Positions 33,759-41,864 of a DNA stretch of 64,000 nt are shown here, one piece after another (positions within the stretch are counted from its first letter, which is position 1; the number at the start of each line of letters is the position of its first letter). Below the pieces are notes generated by a model. The model searched no databases and was not told the DNA's origin. It was given only the letters and a program-made list of their open reading frames with translations. The translations under genes and the position numbers were made by a program. The stretch spans positions 1,279,446 to 1,343,445 of the forward strand of contig NZ_JADWYJ010000001.1 of the NCBI RefSeq assembly GCF_021354595.1. Reading direction: 5' to 3'. This DNA is from Maribellus sp. CM-23. GTDB lineage: Bacteria; Bacteroidota; Bacteroidia; Bacteroidales; Prolixibacteraceae.

Positions 33759-34193
33759 CTATTCCATTAAAAAGGTTTCCAAAGGTTCCACATCCATTTC
33801 ATTCAGATAAGGCACCATTTCCTGCTCAGCAGTAAACGCCGACCCTGTTTTTGCTCCGGTAGCTCCCATTTTTACTCCTCCGTAAACTCCCAAAATCAAA
33901 ATAATGGAAAAAGCCACGGGCTGAAGCACCCGAACCAATACCAAGCTGCGGATTCCGCTTGGCTGAATTTCTGATTGGCGGTCGAGTTTTGCTTTTACGC
34001 GTGTATAGAAATAAGGATTGACTTCCGAAACTTTTTCTGTTTCCAAAATACTGAGCGTCTTTCTCATTTCTTCCGCAAAAAGAGCACACTCCGGACAAGC
34101 AGCCAGGTGTTCCCGAACCGCTTTCATCTCCGGTTCCGGAAGCTCTCTTTCGAGAAAGAAAATTAGTTTGCTATGTACTGCCTTACACTTCAT
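33759..34193 (-). CDS. Zinc-finger (zf-HC2) anti-sigma factor
   Basis: A 144-residue membrane protein. The N-terminal cytoplasmic zinc-binding anti-sigma domain has the HxxxCxxC motif H29-x3-C33-x2-C36 (HLAACPEC). One transmembrane segment follows (about 87-105, LQPVAFSIILILGVYGGV) and a short periplasmic tail. Such proteins hold the partner ECF sigma factor at the membrane until a signal arrives. It lies 47 bp downstream of the ECF sigma gene and 2 bp before the membrane-anchored Spy-like gene, a standard sigma/anti-sigma arrangement. Confidence 0.9.
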   Translation of the reverse strand: MKCKAVHSKLIFFLERELPEPEMKAVREHLAACPECALFAEEMRKTLSILETEKVSEVNPYFYTRVKAKLDRQSEIQPSGIRSLVLVRVLQPVAFSIILILGVYGGVKMGATGAKTGSAFTAEQEMVPYLNEMDVEPLETFLME

Positions 34194-34240
34194 TTTATCA
34201 GTATTTGTTTATATGACACATTCATTACCAAAAACTTGCG

Positions 34241-34822
34241 CTACATACACTTCTTTTTGTAGCATTTGTATAATTTTTTCTGAAGGTTCTTCTTTGCCCG
34301 AAACAAAAGCGACTCTACCGATGATACCGACATCTCCATCACTTCTGAAATTTCCTGGTAAGAAAGCTCTTCGTACTTGTTCAACGTAAAGGCTACCTTC
34401 TGGTTTTCGGGCAAACTGTTGATGGCCTCCTGCAATATTACTGCACGTTGTTTGTTCTCCATCTCATAGCCGGGATGATCTGCCGGAGAAGATTCAACCT
34501 GAAGGATCTGCCGGTTTCTGGCTTCCACATCTTTCTCAAACGACTGGAACCATTTGTGTTTTTTGTTGTCGCGGATGTGATTCAGCGAACGGTTAACGGC
34601 AATCCGGTACAACCAGGTAGAAAGTTTGGAGTCGGCCCTGAATTGCTGAATGGAACGGTACACTTCAATAAAAACATCCTGTGCAATGTCTTCGGCATCT
34701 TCGCGATTGTGAACCAGCCCGAAGCAGGTGTTCACCACCAAGCGCTGATGGCTCTCAACCAGTTTCCGGAAAGCTGTTTCGCTGCCCTGCTTTAGTTGTT
34801 CTATGATTTCCTGATCCGACAT
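34241..34822 (-). CDS. ECF-family RNA polymerase sigma factor
   Basis: A 193-residue sigma factor with only regions 2 and 4. Region 2 has EDAEDIAQDVFIEVYRSI and LSTWLYRIAVNRSLNHIRD for core binding and -10 recognition. Region 4 (about 135-190) has the helix-turn-helix LSYQEISEVMEMSVSSVESLLFRAKKNL, which recognises -35 DNA. It is followed by its zinc-finger anti-sigma factor and envelope proteins, and preceded by the DUF4405 gene 39 bp upstream. It probably controls this operon in response to envelope or metal stress. No ECF-type promoter could be identified by eye. Confidence 0.95.
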   Translation of the reverse strand: MSDQEIIEQLKQGSETAFRKLVESHQRLVVNTCFGLVHNREDAEDIAQDVFIEVYRSIQQFRADSKLSTWLYRIAVNRSLNHIRDNKKHKWFQSFEKDVEARNRQILQVESSPADHPGYEMENKQRAVILQEAINSLPENQKVAFTLNKYEELSYQEISEVMEMSVSSVESLLFRAKKNLQKKLYKCYKKKCM

Positions 34823-34861
34823 TAAGACGTGAAAATTACAACAAATGAACGTTGCTTGGAG

Positions 34862-35674
34862 TTATTTTGAAATCAAATTATACACATCGCGCGGAGGAAT
34901 ATTATTGTTTTCTCCAATCGTCCGAAGCGTTTGTCCTTTTTCGGCTTCAATGTTGTTTTCCTTCAGGACTGCCAGAATTTCATCGGTGCTTTTCCCCAGT
35001 TCCGAAGCAAATTCTTCCAGTGTTTTGCGGCCCACTCCGCTTCCCTGCATGGCGTTGCCTGCCGGTTTCGAAATCACTCCGTAAATATCCATTGGAGTGG
35101 TATTGTTGGCATTGGCTATTTCCTGCAACGATTGCGAATGAACATTTTCAAAGCTGATTTTGTGGTTGTTCAGTTTTTGGGTGATCACTTCCACCGAATC
35201 CAGTTTTAGTTGCTCCGACAGTTCAGCCAGGGTAAGCAACTCGGCATGTGCCACCGGCGCACGTTCTTCAGTTTTCTCCCACGAGTTGGTAAGATCTTCG
35301 CCCAGTGCCATCACATTCTGAAACGGAGGCAGCGAAAACACTGTTCCGAAAAAGAACACAAGCATAAAAGCGGAGGATAGCAACAACTCGCGTTTTCGGC
35401 GAAAAGTACCTGTTGACTTCGACCGGAAATACGATAGAAATACTTTCCAATTGGCCGAGAAAAGATGAAAAACAGACAAGACGATAAACCCTAACGAGAA
35501 AACGGTATGAATGGCTTGCCATTCTTCTTTTGTAAATCCCCACAAAGCCCAGTTTACCCAATGCGCATACCGGCCCGGAGGCGAAACATACAAAATGATT
35601 CCCGAAACAAGGAGTACAATCATTGCGTAACTAAGCCCAAAACTTATAAACGCACGCCAGCTAAATTTTTTCAT
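34862..35674 (-). CDS. DUF4405 membrane protein with repeated C-terminal helical motif
   Basis: A 270-residue protein. The N-terminal half has three to four membrane helices with His residues (for example YAHWVNWALWGFTKEEWQAIH and FLVLSVFHLFSANW-like segments), consistent with a DUF4405 cytochrome-b-like core. The C-terminal half (about 150-270) is soluble, with two related segments: LLTLAELSEQLKLDSVEVI...NNHKISF...EIANANNTTPMDIYGVIS, and a second ending TIGENNNIPPRDVYNLIS. This internal duplication is unusual. It sits directly upstream of the ECF sigma gene on the same strand, so it may be the membrane redox or metal component of the module. Haem binding is inference. Confidence 0.7.
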   Translation of the reverse strand: MKKFSWRAFISFGLSYAMIVLLVSGIILYVSPPGRYAHWVNWALWGFTKEEWQAIHTVFSLGFIVLSVFHLFSANWKVFLSYFRSKSTGTFRRKRELLLSSAFMLVFFFGTVFSLPPFQNVMALGEDLTNSWEKTEERAPVAHAELLTLAELSEQLKLDSVEVITQKLNNHKISFENVHSQSLQEIANANNTTPMDIYGVISKPAGNAMQGSGVGRKTLEEFASELGKSTDEILAVLKENNIEAEKGQTLRTIGENNNIPPRDVYNLISK

Positions 35675-35737
35675 CTTACAATTGAAATTAAGTTCATATC
35701 AACCGTAAGACACCGACTCTTCAAAAAACTTGCGCTC

Positions 35738-36613
35738 TTATTTCGAAGGATCTGATTTTTGATCGTGGTAAGGCGATTCGAGCTTTCTTCCCTGGAATAT
35801 AAAACGCTCCGACATGAGTTTCAAAATTTCGTTGGCCGTACTTTCAATGGGCTTGTTGGAAACGTTGATGACGGTAAAGCCGCCCTTGTCGAACACAAAC
35901 ATGGCATTCCGTATTTCCTCGCGCACGGCGTTTTGATCGACGTACGAATCACTGCGGTGGTTGTTCCAGCCCTGTATTCTTTTCATGCGGTGGGCAATCA
36001 GCTGCCCGGCTCCAATGTGTAATCCAAAAACCCGGTTCGGATCGATTTCAAACAGCTCATCAGGCGGCTGAACACCGGGAACCAGGGGTACATTGGCTAC
36101 TTTCCAGCCATACATGGCCAGGTAAACGCTCAAGGGTGTTTTTCCGGCCCGGGAAACACCGGTCAGCACAATTTCGGCCTGTTGAAGTCTTTGGGGGCTC
36201 ATGCCATCGTCGTGCGACAAAGTATATTCAATAGATTCAATCCGGTCAAAATATTGCTGGTTTAATTCGCGGTACAATCCCGGATGCTGCAAAGGTTCCA
36301 CATTCAGGGTCCGGTCAAGATAGCGGGCCAAATCGCCCATCAGATCAATCACTTCCACATTAAATTCGTTGGCCAGTTCGTTGATCCTCTTCCGGAGAAA
36401 AGGATTTACCATGGTGTGTGTAATAAGCCCGCCTTCGCTTTTGGCGCGCATTACAACGTCAAAGACCATGTCTTCGGTGTTAACTCCGCCAATAATCTCA
36501 ACCGGGATTTTATTATCAGGATACTGTATCAGAATTGATTGGAGCAGATTATTTCCGGCAATCCCGCGACCACCGGAAACTACATAAATAGGGGCATTCT
36601 TTTTCTTTCTCAT
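35738..36613 (-). CDS. ppsR: PpsR-type kinase/pyrophosphorylase (DUF299)
   Basis: A 291-residue cytoplasmic bifunctional regulator that phosphorylates and dephosphorylates PEP synthase or pyruvate phosphate dikinase, linking gluconeogenic flux to nucleotide pools. The P-loop TGVSRAGKTPLS is at about 151-162 and HDDG at 134-137, both characteristic of the family. The N-terminal domain reads IYVVSGGRGIAGNNLLQSIL. Length matches the family. No PEP synthase or PPDK gene is in the window, so the target lies elsewhere. It appears monocistronic, with 63 bp separating it from the DUF4405 gene. Confidence 0.9.
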   Translation of the reverse strand: MRKKKNAPIYVVSGGRGIAGNNLLQSILIQYPDNKIPVEIIGGVNTEDMVFDVVMRAKSEGGLITHTMVNPFLRKRINELANEFNVEVIDLMGDLARYLDRTLNVEPLQHPGLYRELNQQYFDRIESIEYTLSHDDGMSPQRLQQAEIVLTGVSRAGKTPLSVYLAMYGWKVANVPLVPGVQPPDELFEIDPNRVFGLHIGAGQLIAHRMKRIQGWNNHRSDSYVDQNAVREEIRNAMFVFDKGGFTVINVSNKPIESTANEILKLMSERFIFQGRKLESPYHDQKSDPSK

Positions 36614-36842
36614 CGGTTATAATTGTTTTATTTCAACGGCTTCGTCTGGAATTAGCTCCTCTTCATTTATCGGAGCATTTCCGTACATGCTTTCATTCGT
36701 TTTGGTTGATGTGAAACGAAATTCAGCATGACTCATTCCATCCTCAAGCACGTTGCATGGCTTTACTATTGTTTCTTAAAAACACGCAAATCAATGCAGT
36801 GTTCTACAAATATGACTCTCTTTGCCAACTTTTTCTAAGAGA

Positions 36843-39230
36843 TTAATCAGGATTGAGCGTCATTTTAAATTTTGTTGCTTTTTCTACTTCTGCTTTGCTG
36901 AAAGGATCGGCATGATACTGATTCTGCAAATACATCTCCGTTTGATCGAGGTAAAAGCCGCTCGCCGGAATTCCACTGGTACCGGTTGGGATGATGGTTT
37001 CAGAACGGTCCCAGTTGCCGGCGTCAAAAATATGGCGCTCCGAAGCTCCGTTATTTGCTTTGTACAGGTTTTGGTACGAATAGGTATACGGACAAACCGT
37101 GTGAAAACTTCCCGGAACAGGGAAAGGCCCACGGTTGAGTTTCAACACCTTGTTCAATGCATTTACCACTCCCAGCGGATGGCTCATCGTGAAAGTGTGC
37201 AGTTTTCCCCACTGCCATTCATCCACATCGGTTCCCAACTCCGCCGAAAGCTCCTGCACTGTTTCAACAAACGACTGTTGTATACAGTCATCCAGGGTTT
37301 CTTTCTCTGCAGTATTTTTATTATCGATCCACTCAGAATTCCCGTCAGCAAGCACATTCATCAACAGGTTTTCCAGCAGCATTCGCTCGCCTTTTATCTT
37401 TTCAAATAACTCCGGAGAAAGCTCATCTTTTACCAGGTTCTCCATCACTTTCCGGTACAGCACTTCAAACACCGAAGTGGCCTGACTTTCGCGTGTTAAC
37501 TCAAAATTCCACGAAAGCAATTTATCCAAGGCCGCTTTTTCGGTAGCCGGCCAGGCCGTTTCCTTTTGCAAGGATGTCAGAAAAACCGGGGTCATACGCT
37601 CCGCCGTTTTCGATTTTACATCGGCCTGCATAGCTTTGAAGTCTTCCACACCCAGTTTCTCCTTTTCTTCCAGCATCTCGCGAATACGATCGATGCGGCT
37701 TGGCGTGGCAAACCAGTGACTGATGTAATGCGGAAATCCTTCGGGTACCGTTTTGTTGTTGGCCGAAGAAACATAGCCTCTTTCCGGGTTGTATTCGTAA
37801 GGCAGTTCGTCAAAAGGAACCAGCCCTTTCCAGTCGTATTTGCTGCTGTCACCCGGATAAATCTCGATACCCGAACCTTCACGAACGGGGATTCCGGCGG
37901 TACACTGCAAGCCAATGTTTCCATCCACATCGGCATACACCACATTCTGGCTAACCGAAATAAAAGTGCTCATTGCATCACGAAAATCATCCCAGTTCTT
38001 TGCCCTGTTCACTAGGTACACCGTTCGGATCTCGTTACTCATTTCGTTACCCAGCCAACGAACCGACAAGGGCATTTCTTTTTCCTTTTTAATGCGGTTC
38101 ACAATCGGGCCCCGATGTGTAAACTTCAGTTCTGTCTGAATGGAATCACCTTCTTTGGTTTTTATGGTTTCGGGCTGAATCATCAGGTCTTTCCAGGCGC
38201 CATCGAACCAGTATTTTGTGGAGTCTTCGTTCAATTTCTCCCGGTAAAAATCAAGATCATCGAGCATTACATTGGTCATTCCCCAGGCAATCCGGTCGTT
38301 GTGCCCCGCAATTACAAAGGGCTGCCCCGGAACTACCACCCCGGTTACATCCAGCTTCCCGTCAACCACCTGGTGCATTTGATACCAAATTCCCGGAGCA
38401 AACAGCCCAAGGTGCATATCGTTGGCCAGCAAAGGCATTCCGGTTTTACTTTTTTTACCGGCCACCGCCCAATTGTTGCTGCCGTTAAAAATTTCAATGC
38501 CCAAATCTTTTAACTTTTGAGTGGCCGAAAGCAAAGTGGAGCCTGCGTCAATCCGGTTGTTTCCGAATGCCTCAAAAACACTTGTTTTATGTTCAGCCAG
38601 ATCGGGGATCATCGTTGCGATCATCGAATCAGGCACCTCGGCCCGGAGCTGGTGCAAAAAATATTCAGTGCCCCATCCCATCGACAGGTCCCACGACATG
38701 TAACCGATCAGGTTGATGGAATGCACCGGCTCCCACCACTCGGGCTGGTAGCCCAGCACCTTGAACTCGGGCGGAAGCGGAAACTGAGCCATGTACTGGT
38801 TCACCCCGTCAGCAAAAGATTGAAGTGCCGATACAATTTCGGGATCGGAATGTTTCAGAATTTTCTGCGACTTTTCCTGAATCCGCAAGGCACGCATCAA
38901 CAAATCGGTTTCTGCCTGGTCTTTCCCCAGTATTTCGGACAAACGCCCTTGTGTTACCCGCCGCAACAAGTCCATTTGCCACAGGCGGTCCTGCGCCATG
39001 GCAAACCCAATGGCACGGTACAAATCAGAATCTGATTTCGCATAAATATGAGGGATCCCGTGTGTGTCGCGCAATATTTCAACTTCCGACTGCAAACCAT
39101 ACAAAACAAAACTTTTGTTGTAGTCGGGAACAGCTGCCTTTTTTAGGTATTGAACAAAAAAAACACCTGCGATAAGTGCAAGTACAATCAGAATAAGCAG
39201 AGAGAGCAAAACACGCTTAATGTTTTCCAT
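36843..39230 (-). CDS. Penicillin-acylase family N-terminal-nucleophile hydrolase
   Basis: A 795-residue Ntn hydrolase, made as one chain that cuts itself into alpha and beta subunits. The N-terminus is a signal anchor (about 7-28), then the alpha part (ILRDTHGIPHIYAKSDSDL is the typical start). The autocleavage site is G250/S251 in FNGSNNWAVAGKKS, with Ser 251 as nucleophile and the conserved NNW context. The beta part contains LLANDMHLG and GHNDRIAWGMTN. Relatives hydrolyse penicillins, acyl-homoserine lactones or other amides in the periplasm; substrate cannot be assigned here. Length is typical. It stands alone between the ppsR-type gene (229 bp) and a divergent DUF2147 gene. Confidence 0.93.
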   Translation of the reverse strand: MENIKRVLLSLLILIVLALIAGVFFVQYLKKAAVPDYNKSFVLYGLQSEVEILRDTHGIPHIYAKSDSDLYRAIGFAMAQDRLWQMDLLRRVTQGRLSEILGKDQAETDLLMRALRIQEKSQKILKHSDPEIVSALQSFADGVNQYMAQFPLPPEFKVLGYQPEWWEPVHSINLIGYMSWDLSMGWGTEYFLHQLRAEVPDSMIATMIPDLAEHKTSVFEAFGNNRIDAGSTLLSATQKLKDLGIEIFNGSNNWAVAGKKSKTGMPLLANDMHLGLFAPGIWYQMHQVVDGKLDVTGVVVPGQPFVIAGHNDRIAWGMTNVMLDDLDFYREKLNEDSTKYWFDGAWKDLMIQPETIKTKEGDSIQTELKFTHRGPIVNRIKKEKEMPLSVRWLGNEMSNEIRTVYLVNRAKNWDDFRDAMSTFISVSQNVVYADVDGNIGLQCTAGIPVREGSGIEIYPGDSSKYDWKGLVPFDELPYEYNPERGYVSSANNKTVPEGFPHYISHWFATPSRIDRIREMLEEKEKLGVEDFKAMQADVKSKTAERMTPVFLTSLQKETAWPATEKAALDKLLSWNFELTRESQATSVFEVLYRKVMENLVKDELSPELFEKIKGERMLLENLLMNVLADGNSEWIDNKNTAEKETLDDCIQQSFVETVQELSAELGTDVDEWQWGKLHTFTMSHPLGVVNALNKVLKLNRGPFPVPGSFHTVCPYTYSYQNLYKANNGASERHIFDAGNWDRSETIIPTGTSGIPASGFYLDQTEMYLQNQYHADPFSKAEVEKATKFKMTLNPD

Positions 39231-39452
39231 AAACAGTGAGTTAGTTTATTGACCGATAAGTGAATCCTGAATAATTTTTATATTTCCACTGTAAGGAAAC
39301 TAATTTTTGAATAAAAACCTACAAAAATCAGTTTTGCATCGGGAGCCGTTCGCCCTTTGACTCACTTGCTCACCCATTTTTTTCATTTGACAATTCAGAT
39401 TTCTAATGAAAAAATCCTAAGTTCGTTCAACCTTAAAATTAGATCAAAACGA

Positions 39453-39896
39453 ATGAAGAAATTAATTATCCTTTTTTTCCTGGCAACTTACGCCCTTGCA
39501 GGCTATGCACAGGAAGCCGACAAGATCCTCGGGATCTGGTGGAACGAAGAAAAAACTTCGAAAATTCAGATCGAAAAGAAAGACGGTAAGTTTATTGGCA
39601 CCATCGTGTACATGATTCCCGAGAAATACAAAAACGGAGAAGCACCCAAAGACGATAAAAACCCGGAAGAAAGCCTTCGCGAGCGCCCGCTTGTTGGAGT
39701 TCAGATCCTGGATGGCTTCGTGTACAGTTCCGATAACAAAGAGTGGAAAGAAGGACGCATTTACGATCCGAAGTCAGGAAAAACCTATGATTGCTATGCC
39801 TGGTTTGAAAACGACAACCTGCTCAAACTAAAAGGCTTTGTCGCCGGCATTCGCTGGATGGGCAAAAGCTCGGAATGGTATCGGACTACGCTTTAG
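39453..39896 (+). CDS. DUF2147 family secreted protein
   Basis: A 147-residue protein with a signal peptide (MKKLIILFFLATYALAGYAQ) and a small beta-barrel-like DUF2147 domain: ILGIWWNEEKTSKIQIEKK at the start, then GRIYDPKSGKTYDCYAWFE and ending WMGKSSEWYR. The pattern ILGxWW...G.IYDP..GKTY is distinctive for the family. The start at 39453 is used because the frame open upstream lacks signal-peptide features. It is divergent from the penicillin acylase gene. DUF2147 proteins are periplasmic or outer-membrane-associated and have no known activity. Confidence 0.88.
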   Translation: MKKLIILFFLATYALAGYAQEADKILGIWWNEEKTSKIQIEKKDGKFIGTIVYMIPEKYKNGEAPKDDKNPEESLRERPLVGVQILDGFVYSSDNKEWKEGRIYDPKSGKTYDCYAWFENDNLLKLKGFVAGIRWMGKSSEWYRTTL

Positions 39897-39960
39897 TTTA
39901 AAGTTTTGAGTTCAGTGTTCAGAGTTGTTCCGAAATTCTTTGAACTCTGAACTTTAAACT
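39895..39960. repeat. Nested inverted repeat between convergent genes
   Basis: Outer arms agtttaaagtt (39895-39905) and aactttaaact (39950-39960), and inner arms gttcagagtt (39917-39926) and aactctgaac (39943-39952), are perfect complements. The inner arm shares sequence with the outer, so alternative pairings exist. No T-run follows. It lies between the DUF2147 and radical SAM genes and may be a small intergenic repeat or a terminator. Confidence 0.6.
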
Positions 39961-39970
39961 CTAAACTCAC

Positions 39971-40750
39971 CTACCCTGATACCTGCACATCGAATCCGGC
40001 ATTCCGGACACGTTCTGCAATGGCATTCAGTTCTTTTAACGAAACTTTCTGAAGCGTGTCAACCGGAGTGTCGCGGGCAATGGTGTAGATCATTACCTGG
40101 CGTGGTTTGATTTTTTTGAGTAATTCAAGCCATGCCGAAATCTCCGCTTCGGTGGTGTTGTCCAAAGCCTGTCCTTTAAAGCTTCCTCGGATAAACATGG
40201 TTTGGATGATCACTTTCCCGTTGAAAGCAACCAACTGCTCAATGGTTTGCTGAAAATTGAAAGAACCTTTGGGGCAATCGATGATTTTTACGGTTTCTTC
40301 AAACGCCGAGTCCAGCTTTTGGATGTTGTCTTTGATTTTCAGCAAGGCATCAAAAACCGGTTTCCGGTGGATCATGGTAGCATTCGAAAGCACCGCGATC
40401 CGGGCTTCGGGCGCCAGCGAATTACGCAGCTCAATGGTATCGTCGATTATCCCGGCAAATTCGGGATGAAGCGTTGGCTCCCCGTTACCGGCAAAAGTAA
40501 TTACATCGGGCAACTGTCCTTCGGCACCCATTTCCTTAAGCTTTGTTTCCAACCGGGTTTTTACCTCCTCCCGCGCAGGAAGCGATACTTTCTCTTCGTA
40601 TTCTTTGGGCGTAAAACCACACTCACAGTAAATACAGTCGAACGAACAAACCTTTGCCTGCGTAGGCAGAAGATTTATACCCAAAGAAACCCCCAACCGG
40701 CGGCTTTTCACAGGGCCGAATATTATTTTATCAAATAAAAAAGTTGCCAT
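39971..40750 (-). CDS. Radical SAM protein of unknown substrate
   Basis: A 259-residue radical S-adenosylmethionine enzyme. The cluster motif is C35-x3-C39-x2-C42 (KVCSFDCIYCECG), with an extra Cys at 44. It is followed by the SAM-binding FAGNGEPTLHPEF (GxGEPT type) and VLSNATM. The N-terminal block IIFGPVKSRRLGVSLGINLLP is typical of the widespread family whose molecular function is undefined. No SPASM domain is present. It lies 35 bp downstream of the coiled-coil membrane protein gene on the same strand, possibly one transcript. No partner gene suggests the reaction. Confidence 0.9.
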   Translation of the reverse strand: MATFLFDKIIFGPVKSRRLGVSLGINLLPTQAKVCSFDCIYCECGFTPKEYEEKVSLPAREEVKTRLETKLKEMGAEGQLPDVITFAGNGEPTLHPEFAGIIDDTIELRNSLAPEARIAVLSNATMIHRKPVFDALLKIKDNIQKLDSAFEETVKIIDCPKGSFNFQQTIEQLVAFNGKVIIQTMFIRGSFKGQALDNTTEAEISAWLELLKKIKPRQVMIYTIARDTPVDTLQKVSLKELNAIAERVRNAGFDVQVSG

Positions 40751-40785
40751 AAACGATCACCGGTTTTCTATGCCGGAAAGTGGAT

Positions 40786-41685
40786 TTATTGAAGAGTAAA
40801 AGTTGTTGCGCCAATTTCGTTTCCGTCGGCAAACAGGTTGACAGTGTAGGTACCTTTCATCAATTCAGGCTCGCTGGTGTTGTCCCAAAAAATGGCTACG
40901 GGTAAATCTTTACCTTCGTACACCACTTCACGCATGGCCGAATACTGAATTTTCAGGTCTTCAAACTGAAACAGGTCTTTTTCCGACTTGGTCATCAACA
41001 ACTGATCGGGGCGCATAATACGTGCATATACATTTTTGGCGCCTCGTGGCGTGGCCTGGTTTTGCCCCAGCACAAAATAGATCCGTATTTTTTCGGCACG
41101 GTTGGTAAATTTTGTCACCTTGCTTCTCGAGTTCAACGGTTCAGCCACCAGATCTCTGGCTTCCAGTTTTGCCGCTATTTTCAGGTCTTGTTGAAGACGC
41201 TGCTTTTCCTGGTTTAGCTGCTGATTTTTTTGCTCCACCTGTATGTATTGTTGTTTTACTTCCAGGTTTTCCGCCATCAATTGTTCGTTTCTTCTGTTCA
41301 GCGAATCAATCTGCACCACAAAATTTCGCATGATGCCCCGCAGCGTGGTCACCTGTTTTTGGTAATCGGCAATTTTTGAATAGCTCACTTTTTTGGTTTG
41401 TTCCACTTCAATCAGCAGATCCTTCACCTTGGCCTGCGCCACAAAAAGCTGTTCATTCAGTGTGTCGTTCTCCGTTCTCATCGAATCGTAGCTGGCCGCG
41501 ATCTGTGTTAACTCAAACTGAATGGAATCTTTTTCGGCTTTTATCTCTGTTACAACAGCACTGTGTTCGCGCCGTTGCATAAAAAACAAGCCAATCACTA
41601 TCACCAAAACCACAGCAAGCGCAATAACGATGATATTATTTCTTAGGTTTTTCTTTTGCTGACCGGTATTCATTTCATTACTCAT
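40786..41685 (-). CDS. Single-pass membrane protein with long coiled coil
   Basis: A 299-residue protein. A short cytoplasmic N-terminus is followed by a transmembrane helix (about 17-37), then a coiled coil of about 130 residues (45-180) with regular heptads (KVKDLLIEVEQTKK, QQYIQVEQKNQQLNQEKQRL), then a beta-rich C-terminal domain with FVLGQNQATPRGAKNVYARI and a tail resembling an immunoglobulin-like fold. Proteins of this plan are conserved in Bacteroidota and are sometimes mislabelled as SMC-like. The periplasmic domain could bind partners at the envelope; function is unknown. Confidence 0.75.
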   Translation of the reverse strand: MSNEMNTGQQKKNLRNNIIVIALAVVLVIVIGLFFMQRREHSAVVTEIKAEKDSIQFELTQIAASYDSMRTENDTLNEQLFVAQAKVKDLLIEVEQTKKVSYSKIADYQKQVTTLRGIMRNFVVQIDSLNRRNEQLMAENLEVKQQYIQVEQKNQQLNQEKQRLQQDLKIAAKLEARDLVAEPLNSRSKVTKFTNRAEKIRIYFVLGQNQATPRGAKNVYARIMRPDQLLMTKSEKDLFQFEDLKIQYSAMREVVYEGKDLPVAIFWDNTSEPELMKGTYTVNLFADGNEIGATTFTLQ

Positions 41686-41788
41686 ATTTCGAAGTATAAA
41701 TTGAGAGGCAAATTTAGTAATCTTTTAAGCTAAGGCAAACAAAACAAAAACGATCAGAATGCAATTAAATTATGAAGAAATTATTAAT

Positions 41789-41811
41789 TTATTTAGAACT
41801 ATTCTAAATAA
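41789..41811 (+). promoter_or_regulatory. Fur-family-type palindromic operator
   Basis: Perfect 10-bp arms ttatttagaa and ttctaaataa are separated by 3 bp. The core TTTAGAA...TTCTAAA resembles Fur-type boxes of Bacteroidota. It abuts the -33 element of the TonB receptor promoter, ideal for repression when metal is plentiful. Confidence 0.7.
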
Positions 41812-41842
41812 TTTGCAATATTGCGTCCAGACCGTACATTTG
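41812..41842 (+). promoter_or_regulatory. Consensus -33/-7 promoter of the first CxxC TonB receptor gene
   Basis: TTTG (41812-41815), a 19-nt spacer and TACATTTG (41835-41842) match the Bacteroidota consensus exactly. The start codon is 22 bp downstream. Confidence 0.8.
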
Positions 41843-41864
41843 CCTTTTTCAAATAAATCATATT

